Source of the DNA: Bacteroidota bacterium
GTDB taxonomy: Bacteria; Bacteroidota; Bacteroidia; Cytophagales; Cyclobacteriaceae
Direction of reading: 5' to 3'
DNA: 64,000 nucleotides
Assembly: GCA_023417065.1 (NCBI GenBank)
Contig: JAEZGH010000039.1
Coordinates: 57,101 to 121,100 of the forward strand
A program made the position numbers and the translations under genes. Below the pieces are notes generated by a model that worked only from the letters and a program-made list of their open reading frames with translations, was not told the origin of the DNA and ran no database searches. Below, piece after piece: positions 35,922-44,234 of this stretch; within the stretch, counting starts at the first letter, position 1; the number at the start of each line of letters is the position of its first letter.

Positions 35922-37880
35922 CTAGAGGATTTTTTTCTTGAACGAACTTTTGTTGCCAGCGTTATCCGTTACGATCAGTTCGAAATCGCCGACGAGTGAT
36001 TTGCTCTTGTCGTATTTCTCGGCCCATATCGTGGACGTCTTTGCATCGTAATGCATCAGGAGCCATTCGCCATTGAGGAATGCATCGAATGTGTCGATAC
36101 CCGAGAGATCGTCGCGGATCTTAAACCTGGCGGAAGACCTGTCAACTTGTATTGCCCGTATAGAGGGTGGTTCATTGTCTTCCAGCAACGCGAAATCTCC
36201 GAATTCACGGGTAGAGAAACTAATTTCATTGTCAGACCACTTTCCACGTCCGACGTATGAATAGGATTTTCCGATTACCCGGTACACACCCAATTTAGTA
36301 TTAATCGAATAGCTTTCTCTGGGTTTCAGCGTCACGTTAATGGACTTGTTCAATGGTATATATCGGTCGGCAATCGTAAAGACTTCCCTTCCCTTGCCCA
36401 GGTTGGTATACTTCGCTGCAAGATATAGCGTGTCGTAAAGTGCGCCTTCCGGGAAAGTGATGTCCATCTCGTCGCTGTAGTAAGTGTACTTCGTATTCGG
36501 CGGAATCAGCTCCTTCAGGTGAGTGACAACGGAACCGTTGCACGCAACAACTGAATCCGGCATAACCTTGCGCAAGTCGATCAGATAGACAGAGCGGTTA
36601 GTATTGAAATAGCTTGGAATAATCGGAGTTCCATTCCCTTTGCTATACATCATCAAGGAAGCCGTGGAGTCCGGGCACGTTTTGGTTGAAATCATCAGGG
36701 CATTCTCGACGAATTCATAGTCAATCGCCTCTTTCATCGGAGGAAGCGATGAAACCTCGTGTGCCGGTGGCATCGGCATAATCCGAAATGACACAGTGCT
36801 CTTGTTATCGTAGCTGTCACGAAGTGTTATCCGTACGTGACTTTGCTTTTTCGGGTCGATAACTATTCTTCCGTCGCCGGGAGACTGGCGATAGAAGTCG
36901 AGATTGTTACCGTCGTCGATAAACAGCTTGTAAAAGCGTGTGCCTTTAGCGCGCATGGTTCGGAAGTCCATCATGGTGTAAATCTCACGTGTCTGCGCGA
37001 CGTTGATCTTTTCAATATCCTGCCGGAATACGATCTGGCTGTCGACTTCCACTTCAATGAAGTTCACACCGCCATAGAAGGGGCTGTTAGGAGCAAGACG
37101 GTCTTTAGCGATAAGTTCGATACCAATCACGCCGCTGGCCATTATGGGGCTGGCGATTGTATACTGACTGGGTGATTTGGCAAGAGCATGAAATTCGAAA
37201 CGTCCGAACTGGTCGTTGATCCGCGAATTAATGTCTAGAGTTCGCAGTGCGATTTTCTCTGCTGCGGGAGGCAGCTTGTCGGGCACTTCCGGGAAATTGG
37301 CAACTTTCAGAGGATCCAGGGCGAAGTTATTGCGGTCGCGGATATCAAAATGCAGGTGCGGGCCGCCGGATGAACCTGTGTTTCCCGACAAGGCAATGGT
37401 ATCACCTTGTTTTACCGGAAATTGTTCAGCCGTGAAATTCAAATCGATGGAAAATGTCTTGCGCTTGTATTGCTCGTCGAGAACATATTTGGCGATTGCG
37501 CCCTTGAAGTTGTTCAGGTGGGCGTACAGCGTTGTGTTGCCATCCGGATGGGTAATGTAGACGATGTTTCCGTAGCCTGACGGAGAGACCGACACGCGGG
37601 AGATGTACCCGCTTTTTGAAGCCAGCACCGGGAAGCCAATCTGGTTATTGGTTCGGATGTCAATTCCGGAATGGAAGTGGGTGGACCGGAGTTCGCCCAT
37701 CGTTCCTGCCAGCGACCCCGGTCTTCCAGGGTTTACGGGATATATGTACTTCTCGTTATCGGTGAATTTTATTTCAGGCTTGCTGAACTGGGGATAGACG
37801 AAAAAAGGTGATACTGCAAAAAATAGAGTTACAATCGATTTACTTAATTTCAACTTCGAGCATTTTTTCGTTTTCAACAT
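35922..37880 (-). CDS. M23-family metallopeptidase, exported
   Basis: This 652-residue exported protein has an N-terminal LytM/M23 domain (about 45-200). The zinc motif is complete: H70-x3-D74 (HFHSGID) and H175-x-H177 (GGPHLHFD). Such enzymes cut peptidoglycan cross-links or act as regulators of other hydrolases. A signal-like stretch (SIVTLFFAVSPFFVYPQ) ends near residue 31. The remaining 450 residues are beta-rich, probably Ig-like domains, and I do not recognise them. The start overlaps the upstream FAH-family gene by 41 bp; in-frame TTG codons could give a later start. Confidence 0.88.
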   Translation of the reverse strand: MLKTKKCSKLKLSKSIVTLFFAVSPFFVYPQFSKPEIKFTDNEKYIYPVNPGRPGSLAGTMGELRSTHFHSGIDIRTNNQIGFPVLASKSGYISRVSVSPSGYGNIVYITHPDGNTTLYAHLNNFKGAIAKYVLDEQYKRKTFSIDLNFTAEQFPVKQGDTIALSGNTGSSGGPHLHFDIRDRNNFALDPLKVANFPEVPDKLPPAAEKIALRTLDINSRINDQFGRFEFHALAKSPSQYTIASPIMASGVIGIELIAKDRLAPNSPFYGGVNFIEVEVDSQIVFRQDIEKINVAQTREIYTMMDFRTMRAKGTRFYKLFIDDGNNLDFYRQSPGDGRIVIDPKKQSHVRITLRDSYDNKSTVSFRIMPMPPAHEVSSLPPMKEAIDYEFVENALMISTKTCPDSTASLMMYSKGNGTPIIPSYFNTNRSVYLIDLRKVMPDSVVACNGSVVTHLKELIPPNTKYTYYSDEMDITFPEGALYDTLYLAAKYTNLGKGREVFTIADRYIPLNKSINVTLKPRESYSINTKLGVYRVIGKSYSYVGRGKWSDNEISFSTREFGDFALLEDNEPPSIRAIQVDRSSARFKIRDDLSGIDTFDAFLNGEWLLMHYDAKTSTIWAEKYDKSKSLVGDFELIVTDNAGNKSSFKKKIL

Positions 37881-38454
37881 AAGCGGTTAACACATTCCCA
37901 ACCCGTATGGGCCCAACTCCTTTCGGAGTACCGGTAAAAATCAGATCTCCTGTTCTGAGGGTAAAAAATTTCGATAAATACGCTATGATGTAATCGAAGT
38001 TAAACAGCATCAGGCTGGTATTGCCTTGTTGTTTCAATTCCCCGTCTACTTTTAAACTAAAGTTAATGTTTGCGAGTTCCTTGAATTCACTCACGGGGAT
38101 GAATTTATCCGAAATCGGCGCTGAGCCGTTGAATCCTTTGGCAATATCCCAGGGGAGGCCTTTCTCCTTGGCTTTCTGTTGGAGGTCGCGCGCGGTGAAG
38201 TCAATCCCTACGCCGATGGCGTCGAAATATTTTGAGGCGAATTTCTCCTGGACGTTTTTGCCTTCCTTGCAAATACGAAGAACGAGTTCACATTCGTAGT
38301 GAATGTCTTTTGAAAAGTCGGGATAGTAAAAGGGGGAGTTATTTCGAAGAAGGGCGGTATCCGGTTTGGTAAAAATCACGGGCTCGTCCGGCCGCTCATT
38401 GTTCAATTCTGTAATGTGTTCGGCATAGTTTCTGCCGATAGCAAAAATTCTCAT
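37840..38454 (-). CDS. Fumarylacetoacetate hydrolase (FAH)-family protein
   Basis: This is a 204-residue FAHD1/YcgM-type enzyme, expected to hydrolyse or decarboxylate a beta-keto acid such as an acylpyruvate or oxaloacetate. The family features are the IFAIGRNYAEH start, the metal-ligand segment HYECELVLRI, GVGIDFTARDLQ, and the C-terminal GDLIFTGTPKGVGP. It is the short single-domain form and cytoplasmic. It leads the minus-strand run and its 3' end overlaps the M23 gene. The exact substrate cannot be told. Confidence 0.9.
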   Translation of the reverse strand: MRIFAIGRNYAEHITELNNERPDEPVIFTKPDTALLRNNSPFYYPDFSKDIHYECELVLRICKEGKNVQEKFASKYFDAIGVGIDFTARDLQQKAKEKGLPWDIAKGFNGSAPISDKFIPVSEFKELANINFSLKVDGELKQQGNTSLMLFNFDYIIAYLSKFFTLRTGDLIFTGTPKGVGPIRVGNVLTAYVENEKMLEVEIK

Positions 38455-38541
38455 TGGGGTCGGTTTTTTCTAAAAATAAAGTGTTCGTACGCGTGGCACA
38501 AACTTTACGCAAAGTTATGAAACAAACAGCGGGTGCTTTTG

Positions 38542-38549
38542 TATTTTTG
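38542..38549 (+). promoter_or_regulatory. Promoter -7 element for the M48 protease gene
   Basis: TATTTTTG is a perfect match to the Bacteroidota -7 consensus TAnnTTTG and lies 20 bp before the ATG. No perfect TTTG -33 box is found at 19-21 bp upstream. Confidence 0.5.
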
Positions 38550-38569
38550 AATCAAAAATTAACAGGGAT

Positions 38570-39367
38570 ATGTTGAAGAAGTCTATTGTTTTATCACTTG
38601 CTGCGCTGGCGATCTACGCGTGTTCGTCGGTAGCGGTCACCGGCAGGAAACAGCTGAGCCTGGTTTCAAATGCTGAGATAATGCCTACAGTAAACCAACA
38701 ATATGCGGAAGTTGTCAAGACGGGGCCATTGTCAACGAACCGGGAACAGACTGAGCTCATAAAGCGGGTTGGTGTACGGATTCAAAAAGCGGTTGAAGAT
38801 TACATGGCTTCGCAAAACCTTTCTTCTGAGCTAAAAGATTTCGCATGGGAATTTAATCTGATAGAAGATCCACAAACTGTGAATGCCTGGTGTATGCCCG
38901 GCGGCAAGGTGGCGTTTTATACAGGTATAATGCCCATCTGCAAGGACGAGAATGGCGTGGCTGTGGTAATGGGGCATGAAGTGGCGCACGCGATTGCAAA
39001 CCACGGAAGAGAACGAATGAGCCAGCAGCTGCTTGCGCAGTTTGGCCTGGGTACGTTCGGCGCCCTGATGGGGCAGAACCCTACTGCCGGTCAGGAGCTG
39101 CTGATGCAGGCAATTGGCGCCGGAACCAGCGTCGGCATGCTGAAGTTCAGCCGTGAGCACGAATCAGAGGCTGACCGCATGGGGCTGATCTTTATGGCTA
39201 TGGCGGGCTATGACCCCAATGCAGCGCCGGAATTCTGGGAACGTATGGCTGCCATGGGCGGCGGTGACGCCCCCCTGGAGTTCCTCAGCACGCACCCGTC
39301 GCACAACACCCGGATCAAAGACCTTAAAGGCTGGATCCCGGAAGCTATGCAGTATTACAAAAAGTAA
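38570..39367 (+). CDS. M48-family metalloprotease lipoprotein
   Basis: This 265-residue lipoprotein (IYAC, C18) carries the zinc motif HEVAH (136-140) and the third-ligand region ESEAD (198-202) of peptidase family M48. It is close to the LoiP/YcaL or Oma1-like group without membrane helices, which trims misfolded envelope proteins in the periplasm. Its size is typical. A consensus promoter lies just upstream, and a DUF1684 protein follows 9 bp downstream. Confidence 0.92.
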   Translation: MLKKSIVLSLAALAIYACSSVAVTGRKQLSLVSNAEIMPTVNQQYAEVVKTGPLSTNREQTELIKRVGVRIQKAVEDYMASQNLSSELKDFAWEFNLIEDPQTVNAWCMPGGKVAFYTGIMPICKDENGVAVVMGHEVAHAIANHGRERMSQQLLAQFGLGTFGALMGQNPTAGQELLMQAIGAGTSVGMLKFSREHESEADRMGLIFMAMAGYDPNAAPEFWERMAAMGGGDAPLEFLSTHPSHNTRIKDLKGWIPEAMQYYKK

Positions 39368-39376
39368 TTCTCAGTG

Positions 39377-39991
39377 ATGATTTCAAAGACACTAAGGCTG
39401 CTGACCCTCGTTGGGTTGGCAGCCTTTTTAACGCTCAATGCTTTCGCCCAGGACGGACTGGCGGAGATTGAAAAGCAGCGTAAGAAACAGCAGGAGGAGA
39501 TGAAGTCCCCGACATCACCACTGCTCAAGAAGGACCGGCGAAAGTTCAAAGGATTAAACTATTATCCGCCAGACCTGAATTATCGCGTGACAGCGAAGTT
39601 TGTCAAAACGGAAAACCCGGTCCTCTTCAAAATGAAGACTACAACGGCACGACTACCTGAGTATGTAAAGTATGGCGAAGTACACTTCACGCTAAGCGGA
39701 ACTGATTATTCACTGGAAGTTTATCAGAGTCCGGACATTATCAAGCGTGAGGGGTATGAAGATTACCTGTTTATACCTTTCACGGATGAAACCAATGGTA
39801 ACGAAACGTATGAAGTGGGCCGTTACCTGGAGATGCGGATTCCGACATCAGATGACGTGATCCTCGACTTCAACTTGTGCTACAATCCGTATTGCAGCTA
39901 CAATCCTAAATATTCGTGTCCGATTCCACCGGAAATTAACCACCTGCCAGTTGAAATACCGGCAGGGGAGAAGAAGTTTAAGAAGCACTGA
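39377..39991 (+). CDS. DUF1684-family exported protein
   Basis: This protein matches the DUF1684 family by its C-terminal signature: a run of acidic/hydrophobic strand (LDFNLCYNPYCSYN) followed by CPIPPEINHLPVEIPAGE. The function is unknown. The signal peptide ends AFAQ (about residue 24). GTG at 39374 and ATG at 39377 are adjacent; I take the ATG. With 204 residues it is a short family member. It probably shares a transcript with the M48 protease gene. Confidence 0.85.
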   Translation: MISKTLRLLTLVGLAAFLTLNAFAQDGLAEIEKQRKKQQEEMKSPTSPLLKKDRRKFKGLNYYPPDLNYRVTAKFVKTENPVLFKMKTTTARLPEYVKYGEVHFTLSGTDYSLEVYQSPDIIKREGYEDYLFIPFTDETNGNETYEVGRYLEMRIPTSDDVILDFNLCYNPYCSYNPKYSCPIPPEINHLPVEIPAGEKKFKKH

Positions 39992-40005
39992 TGGATTGAT
40001 CGGAT

Positions 40006-40809
40006 TTACCGCTTGAATGCGCGAAGTTTGATTTCGGTAAGTTTCCGCTTTGTGTCCATAGGGAAATCGCCGTTCATCATCCATTCGTAGTACGCCGGTT
40101 CATCGCGGAACACCTGAACCACAAGCTTGCCCTTGTGCTTACCGAAGTTGAAAATCTCCTGACCTTTGTCGTTGCGGATCATTCTGCCGGCCAGGTCAAC
40201 CATGTCCATTGTAGTGATCTTTGACAACGAATCGACGTCATTGCGAATCTCTCCGATTTTTCGGTCCGACGCATCGGTAACATCCTGCCCTGCATAGCGT
40301 TCTACCTGCGACAGCAGCACCTGAAGCGTTGCTTCCGCGTCGGCTTCTGCCGAATGCGAATCTTCGAGTTCCTTTTGAAGGTAAAACCGATAAGCTGCCT
40401 TGAGCGTTCGTTTTTCCATCAGGTGGAAGATCTTTTGCGCGTCGACGATCTTTTTTCGACCATAATCGAAGTCAATTCCACACCGGAGAAACTCTTCGAC
40501 CAGAATAGGAATATCGAGTTTCATAACACTGAATCCCGCGATATCCGCTCCCTCAAGAAAGCGCGCATATTCTTTAGCCACGTCCTTGAACAGCGGTTTG
40601 TCTTTCACATCTTCGTCGGTGAGTCCGTGGAACCGTGTTGACTCAGCGGGTATCGGTATCGTTGGGTTTAGCACATCCGCTTTACGCAATGTCTCACCAC
40701 TGGGTAACATCTTGATGACGGCTATCTCTATGATCCGATCCTTTGTGATATTTGTTCCGGTCGTCTCAATGTCAAATACACAAAGGGGATTTTTCAGATT
40801 TAGTGTCAT
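40006..40809 (-). CDS. DEDDh 3'-5' exonuclease (Pol III epsilon / ExoX-like)
   Basis: This 267-residue cytoplasmic nuclease has the DEDDh core: DIETTG (D13, E15), AGFSVMKLDIPIL with the third acid, and HSAEADAEA with the catalytic histidine and last aspartate. The nuclease domain covers about 10-175. The tail (about 215-260), with FNFGKHKGK and a YYEWMMNGDFP motif, resembles the C-terminal segment of ExoX-type or other 3'-5' exonucleases. It could be a proofreading factor or a repair exonuclease; Bacteroidota have several such genes, so the name dnaQ is not assigned. Confidence 0.9.
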   Translation of the reverse strand: MTLNLKNPLCVFDIETTGTNITKDRIIEIAVIKMLPSGETLRKADVLNPTIPIPAESTRFHGLTDEDVKDKPLFKDVAKEYARFLEGADIAGFSVMKLDIPILVEEFLRCGIDFDYGRKKIVDAQKIFHLMEKRTLKAAYRFYLQKELEDSHSAEADAEATLQVLLSQVERYAGQDVTDASDRKIGEIRNDVDSLSKITTMDMVDLAGRMIRNDKGQEIFNFGKHKGKLVVQVFRDEPAYYEWMMNGDFPMDTKRKLTEIKLRAFKR

Positions 40810-40851
40810 CTGTACTGGGTTTAGAAAAGAAAATAAAATAAACGGGACTAA

Positions 40852-42225
40852 TCAAACGGAAAGTTTTTCGGCAAATTCGGCGAGGTCCATCCCTCCGAAG
40901 TTGCCACTGCTCATCATGAGCAGATTCTTGTTTTTCCATACCTGACTCTGCAGGAAATCTTCAAGTGCATGGCGATCGTGGAATACCTTAAGGCCTGGCG
41001 TAGCAAATGCATTCGAGACATCGGCATCCGTAAGGGGCTCCATGTTTTTCGCTTTGAGTTTCTCCTGGTTGTAGTATACGACGGAGACCTGCGCAGCCTT
41101 CATACTTTCCTTGTACTGGGGAAGAAACTTTTTGTTAAGGCTGCTAAACGTGTGAAGTTCCAGGCACGCCACGAGGTCACGCGACGGATAGATTTCCTTC
41201 AATGCCTTGACAGTTGCCTTCACCTTTGAGGGCGCATGTGCAAAATCCTTGTATATAGCGGAGCTGTTGCTTTCGCGGATCTTCTGAAGCCTGCCGGCGG
41301 CGCCTTCAAAGGAAGAGATCGCCTGCATAAACTGGTCGTTGGTAATACCTATTTTTTTCAAAACCTCCTTGGCACCACTTATGTTCTGCAGGTTGTGGCT
41401 GCCAAAGACTTTGATCGGAACGCGTTCCTTGCCTTGCGTAAGGAAGAACTGGCCGTTGTTATCGACTGCGTGAGGATGGCTCTTGTAGGAGATTTCCTGA
41501 ACATCAGTGCGTTCCTTCTTTCCAATCATCAGCGACATCGAGTCCGTCTCGCAGTAGATCAGAATCCCGCCTTTGGGAGTCTGGTCGGCAAAAACGTCAA
41601 ACTGTTTTACATAGTCTTCTTCTGAAGGGAAGACGTTGGCATGGTCCCAGGCGATACCGCTGATTAGTCCGATGTGGTGGTGATACCGGAGGAATTTTGG
41701 CGTCGGATCCAATGCTGAAGAGAGGTACTCATCGCCTTCGATGATAATTACCGGAGCATCTGAAAGTTTTACCGTGTTCTCGATACCTTTCACTTTGGCG
41801 CCTATCACATAATCGAACTTTCTGTTGAAGTAGTTGAGTACGTGAACGATGATGGCGGTTATGGTTGTCTTTCCGTGGCTTCCCGCAATGACAACGCGTT
41901 GTTTGTTGAGCGAGTTGGCATAGATGTAGTCGGGGAAAGAGTATATCTTTATTCCCAGCTCCTGCGCTTTCAACAGTTCAGGGTTATCCTTTTTGGCGTG
42001 CATGCCGAGGATAACGATGTCTGTTTCCGGAGTGATTTTGCCGGGGTCCCATCCGTCTTTTTCAGGCAGAAGCCCGTGCTTGTAAAGTGCCGAACGGGAA
42101 GGTTCAAAAATTTCATCGTCCGAACCGGACACTTCGTGACCAGTCTGTTTCAAAGCGATGGCCAGGTTGTGCATTACACTTCCGCCTATTGCTATAAAAT
42201 GGATCTTCTGCTTTTTCTGATGCAT
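40852..42225 (-). CDS. mpl: UDP-N-acetylmuramate:L-Ala-gamma-D-Glu-mDAP ligase (Mpl)
   Basis: This Mur-ligase-family enzyme recycles murein by joining the tripeptide to UDP-MurNAc. The N-domain begins HFIAIGGSVMHNLA, typical of MurC/Mpl. The ATP-binding loop GSHGKTT is at 115-121, followed by the Mur motif GDEYLSSALDP characteristic of Mpl. The central and C-terminal domains are complete over 457 residues. It is cytoplasmic. A small reading frame lies 9 bp upstream in the same orientation. Confidence 0.92.
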   Translation of the reverse strand: MHQKKQKIHFIAIGGSVMHNLAIALKQTGHEVSGSDDEIFEPSRSALYKHGLLPEKDGWDPGKITPETDIVILGMHAKKDNPELLKAQELGIKIYSFPDYIYANSLNKQRVVIAGSHGKTTITAIIVHVLNYFNRKFDYVIGAKVKGIENTVKLSDAPVIIIEGDEYLSSALDPTPKFLRYHHHIGLISGIAWDHANVFPSEEDYVKQFDVFADQTPKGGILIYCETDSMSLMIGKKERTDVQEISYKSHPHAVDNNGQFFLTQGKERVPIKVFGSHNLQNISGAKEVLKKIGITNDQFMQAISSFEGAAGRLQKIRESNSSAIYKDFAHAPSKVKATVKALKEIYPSRDLVACLELHTFSSLNKKFLPQYKESMKAAQVSVVYYNQEKLKAKNMEPLTDADVSNAFATPGLKVFHDRHALEDFLQSQVWKNKNLLMMSSGNFGGMDLAEFAEKLSV

Positions 42226-42234
42226 TCCGCGAGT

Positions 42235-42492
42235 CTAAATCTCGGCCAAATTACGGTAAAAAACTCCTAAGGGCAAAAGGATCGCCTGGCCGGCGGTGGT
42301 AGCCTCAGCCTTCAATCCGCGCCCGCTAAGAATTGATCCCGGAGGCTTCAGGTTGGCGGTGTTGAACGTAGAGTTTTCCAAAGACGTTGACATCCTGTCG
42401 TTTATTGACCAGGCATTCATGAATAAATTGAGCTGGTGTGTCCGTGTCGTCAAACGGTGAGAATGTACATATTGTCTTTTGGATTTGCGCAT
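42235..42492 (-). CDS. Doubtful small protein upstream of mpl
   Basis: This frame of 85 codons ends 9 bp before the mpl start. The N-terminal part looks random, while the C-terminal 45 residues, including GRGLKAEATTAGQAILLPLG, read like protein. In-frame ATG codons at 42420 and 42393 would give 61 or 52 residues. There is no signal peptide or known domain. It may be a real leader gene of mpl, or an open frame across a structured RNA. Confidence 0.3.
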   Translation of the reverse strand: MRKSKRQYVHSHRLTTRTHQLNLFMNAWSINDRMSTSLENSTFNTANLKPPGSILSGRGLKAEATTAGQAILLPLGVFYRNLAEI

Positions 42493-42582
42493 CTGATCTC
42501 ATTCATTTTGTTCACAATTTTCATGTGAGTAACTTGTTAATAAGTTGTGGAGAGTGAAACATATTATCAGGTATAATGATTG

Positions 42583-42590
42583 TACGTTTG
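42583..42590 (+). promoter_or_regulatory. Promoter -7 element for dnaB
   Basis: TACGTTTG matches the consensus TAnnTTTG exactly and sits 37 bp before the dnaB ATG. No TTTG box is seen at the expected -33 spacing. Confidence 0.55.
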
Positions 42591-42627
42591 TCGCCCTAAC
42601 AAGTAAAACACGTACAACAACCACTGT

Positions 42628-44160
42628 ATGGAGCAAGGAAGATCAACGTCTCTGAGGTTAAGTAGCAAGTCAACCAAGTTCGTCCCCCGTGATGTTTCTG
42701 AAGGTTTGGGCAAGTTACCGCCTCAGGTGCTTGATCTTGAGGAGGTAGTGCTCGGCGCGCTGATGCTCGAAAAGAATGCGCTTAACGCTGTCGTTGAGTT
42801 TCTCAAACCCGAGCACTTCTACCTCGAAACTCACAAGGAAATCTACACGGCAATCGTCGACCTTTTCAAGGCTACCGAGCCTGTAGATATGCGTACCGTT
42901 GTCAATCAGTTGCGCAAAACGGGAAAGCTGGAGCTCGTTGGTGGCGCGTACTACATCGCCGAGCTGACATCAAAGGTTAGCTCCGCTGCTAATATAGAGT
43001 ATCACGCGCGGGTCATCATGGAGATGGCGATCAAGCGGGAACTCATTCAGGTGGCGTCGCAAATCCAGAGCGACGCGTACGAAGATACCACCGATGTGTT
43101 TGAGCTGCTGGATAAAACGGAACAATCCATATTCCAGATTTCCGACTCCAACCTCCGGAAGAACTACGATAACATGCGCAACCTCATGGCGCGGGCTATT
43201 CAGGAACTTCAGGTTCTTAAAGAACACAAGGATGGGCTCACCGGTGTACCGAGTGGTTTCACAGAATTGGATCGCATGACTTCCGGATGGCAAAGGTCTG
43301 ATCTCGTGATCATTGCCGCGAGACCTGGTATGGGTAAGACCGCCTTCGTGGTATCGGCATTGCGCAATGCGGCTGTCGACTTCAAGATTCCCGTGGCAAT
43401 CTTTTCGCTTGAAATGGCTTCTATTCAGCTAGTTAACAGGATGATCTCCGCAGAAGCTGAACTGGAAAGTGAAAAAATAAAGAAAGGTAATCTGGCCGAA
43501 CACGAATGGGCGCAGCTCGTCCATAAGACATCGCGCCTATCATCAGCACCGATATTCATCGACGATACTCCGGCGTTGTCTATCCTTGAATTGCGGGCCA
43601 AGTGTCGGAGGCTGAAGGCAGAACACGGTATACAGATCATCGTGATCGACTACCTGCAGCTCATGCGCGGTGAACAGAGCGGAAACCGTGAACAGGAAAT
43701 TGCCTCTATCTCGCGTTCACTCAAAGGGATTGCCAAGGAATTGAATGTTCCTGTTCTGGCGCTTAGTCAGTTGAGTCGTAGTGTGGAAACCCGCGGCGGC
43801 GATAAGAAGCCGCAGCTGTCCGACCTTCGTGAATCAGGATCTATCGAGCAGGATGCCGATATCGTAATGTTCCTTTACCGTCCTGAATACTACAAGATTA
43901 CCGTCGATGAAGACGGAATGCCGACGCAAGGGGTGGGTGAGGTTATCCTCGCCAAGCACCGTAACGGTTCAACGGGTAATGTGAAACTGAAATTCATCGG
44001 AAAATATACCAAGTTCGCCGACCTCGACTCGCCAGCTGGCTACGATAATCCTTTCTCCGGAATGATTACGCGTGAAAGCCGCCTGAATGCGTTCAACGAG
44101 GATACGCCGACACCTCCACCACCATCTTTCCCCGGTGGTGAGGACGACGCACCGTTCTAG
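42628..44160 (+). CDS. dnaB: Replicative DNA helicase DnaB
   Basis: This hexameric 5'-3' helicase unwinds the replication fork. The N-terminal DnaB domain (about 28-130, LPPQVLDLEEVVLGALML) precedes the RecA-like ATPase. Walker A is ARPGMGKT (K237), and Walker B is IIVIDYLQLM. The DnaB H4 motif region GxGxxILAKHRNGxTG is visible near 435-450. No intein is present; with 510 residues the protein is only slightly longer than the usual DnaB, because of a polar N-terminus and an acidic, proline-rich tail. It stands alone behind its own promoter. Confidence 0.96.
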   Translation: MEQGRSTSLRLSSKSTKFVPRDVSEGLGKLPPQVLDLEEVVLGALMLEKNALNAVVEFLKPEHFYLETHKEIYTAIVDLFKATEPVDMRTVVNQLRKTGKLELVGGAYYIAELTSKVSSAANIEYHARVIMEMAIKRELIQVASQIQSDAYEDTTDVFELLDKTEQSIFQISDSNLRKNYDNMRNLMARAIQELQVLKEHKDGLTGVPSGFTELDRMTSGWQRSDLVIIAARPGMGKTAFVVSALRNAAVDFKIPVAIFSLEMASIQLVNRMISAEAELESEKIKKGNLAEHEWAQLVHKTSRLSSAPIFIDDTPALSILELRAKCRRLKAEHGIQIIVIDYLQLMRGEQSGNREQEIASISRSLKGIAKELNVPVLALSQLSRSVETRGGDKKPQLSDLRESGSIEQDADIVMFLYRPEYYKITVDEDGMPTQGVGEVILAKHRNGSTGNVKLKFIGKYTKFADLDSPAGYDNPFSGMITRESRLNAFNEDTPTPPPPSFPGGEDDAPF

Positions 44161-44234
44161 ATCTTCGGCCAAAACCGGCCGTCTGTCGATTTTCCATTTC
44201 CCGGACTCATTGCTCAGGCTACCTTCACGTTCCC

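Larger units (their letters stand above)
42226..42627. other. Divergent spacer between mpl and dnaB
   Basis: This 402-bp spacer holds a weak small reading frame on the minus strand (42235-42492), an inverted repeat around AACTT-gttaat-AAGTT (about 42532-42547) and the dnaB promoter element at 42583-42590. I find no DnaA-box cluster or other origin sign. Confidence 0.5.

Noticed and set aside
42532..42590. Replication origin next to dnaB
   Set aside because: AT-rich spacer with an inverted repeat, but no DnaA-box cluster and no dnaA or dnaN nearby.
44167..44182. Terminator after dnaB
   Set aside because: CGGCC-AAAAC-GGCCG pairs over only five bases and no T run follows.
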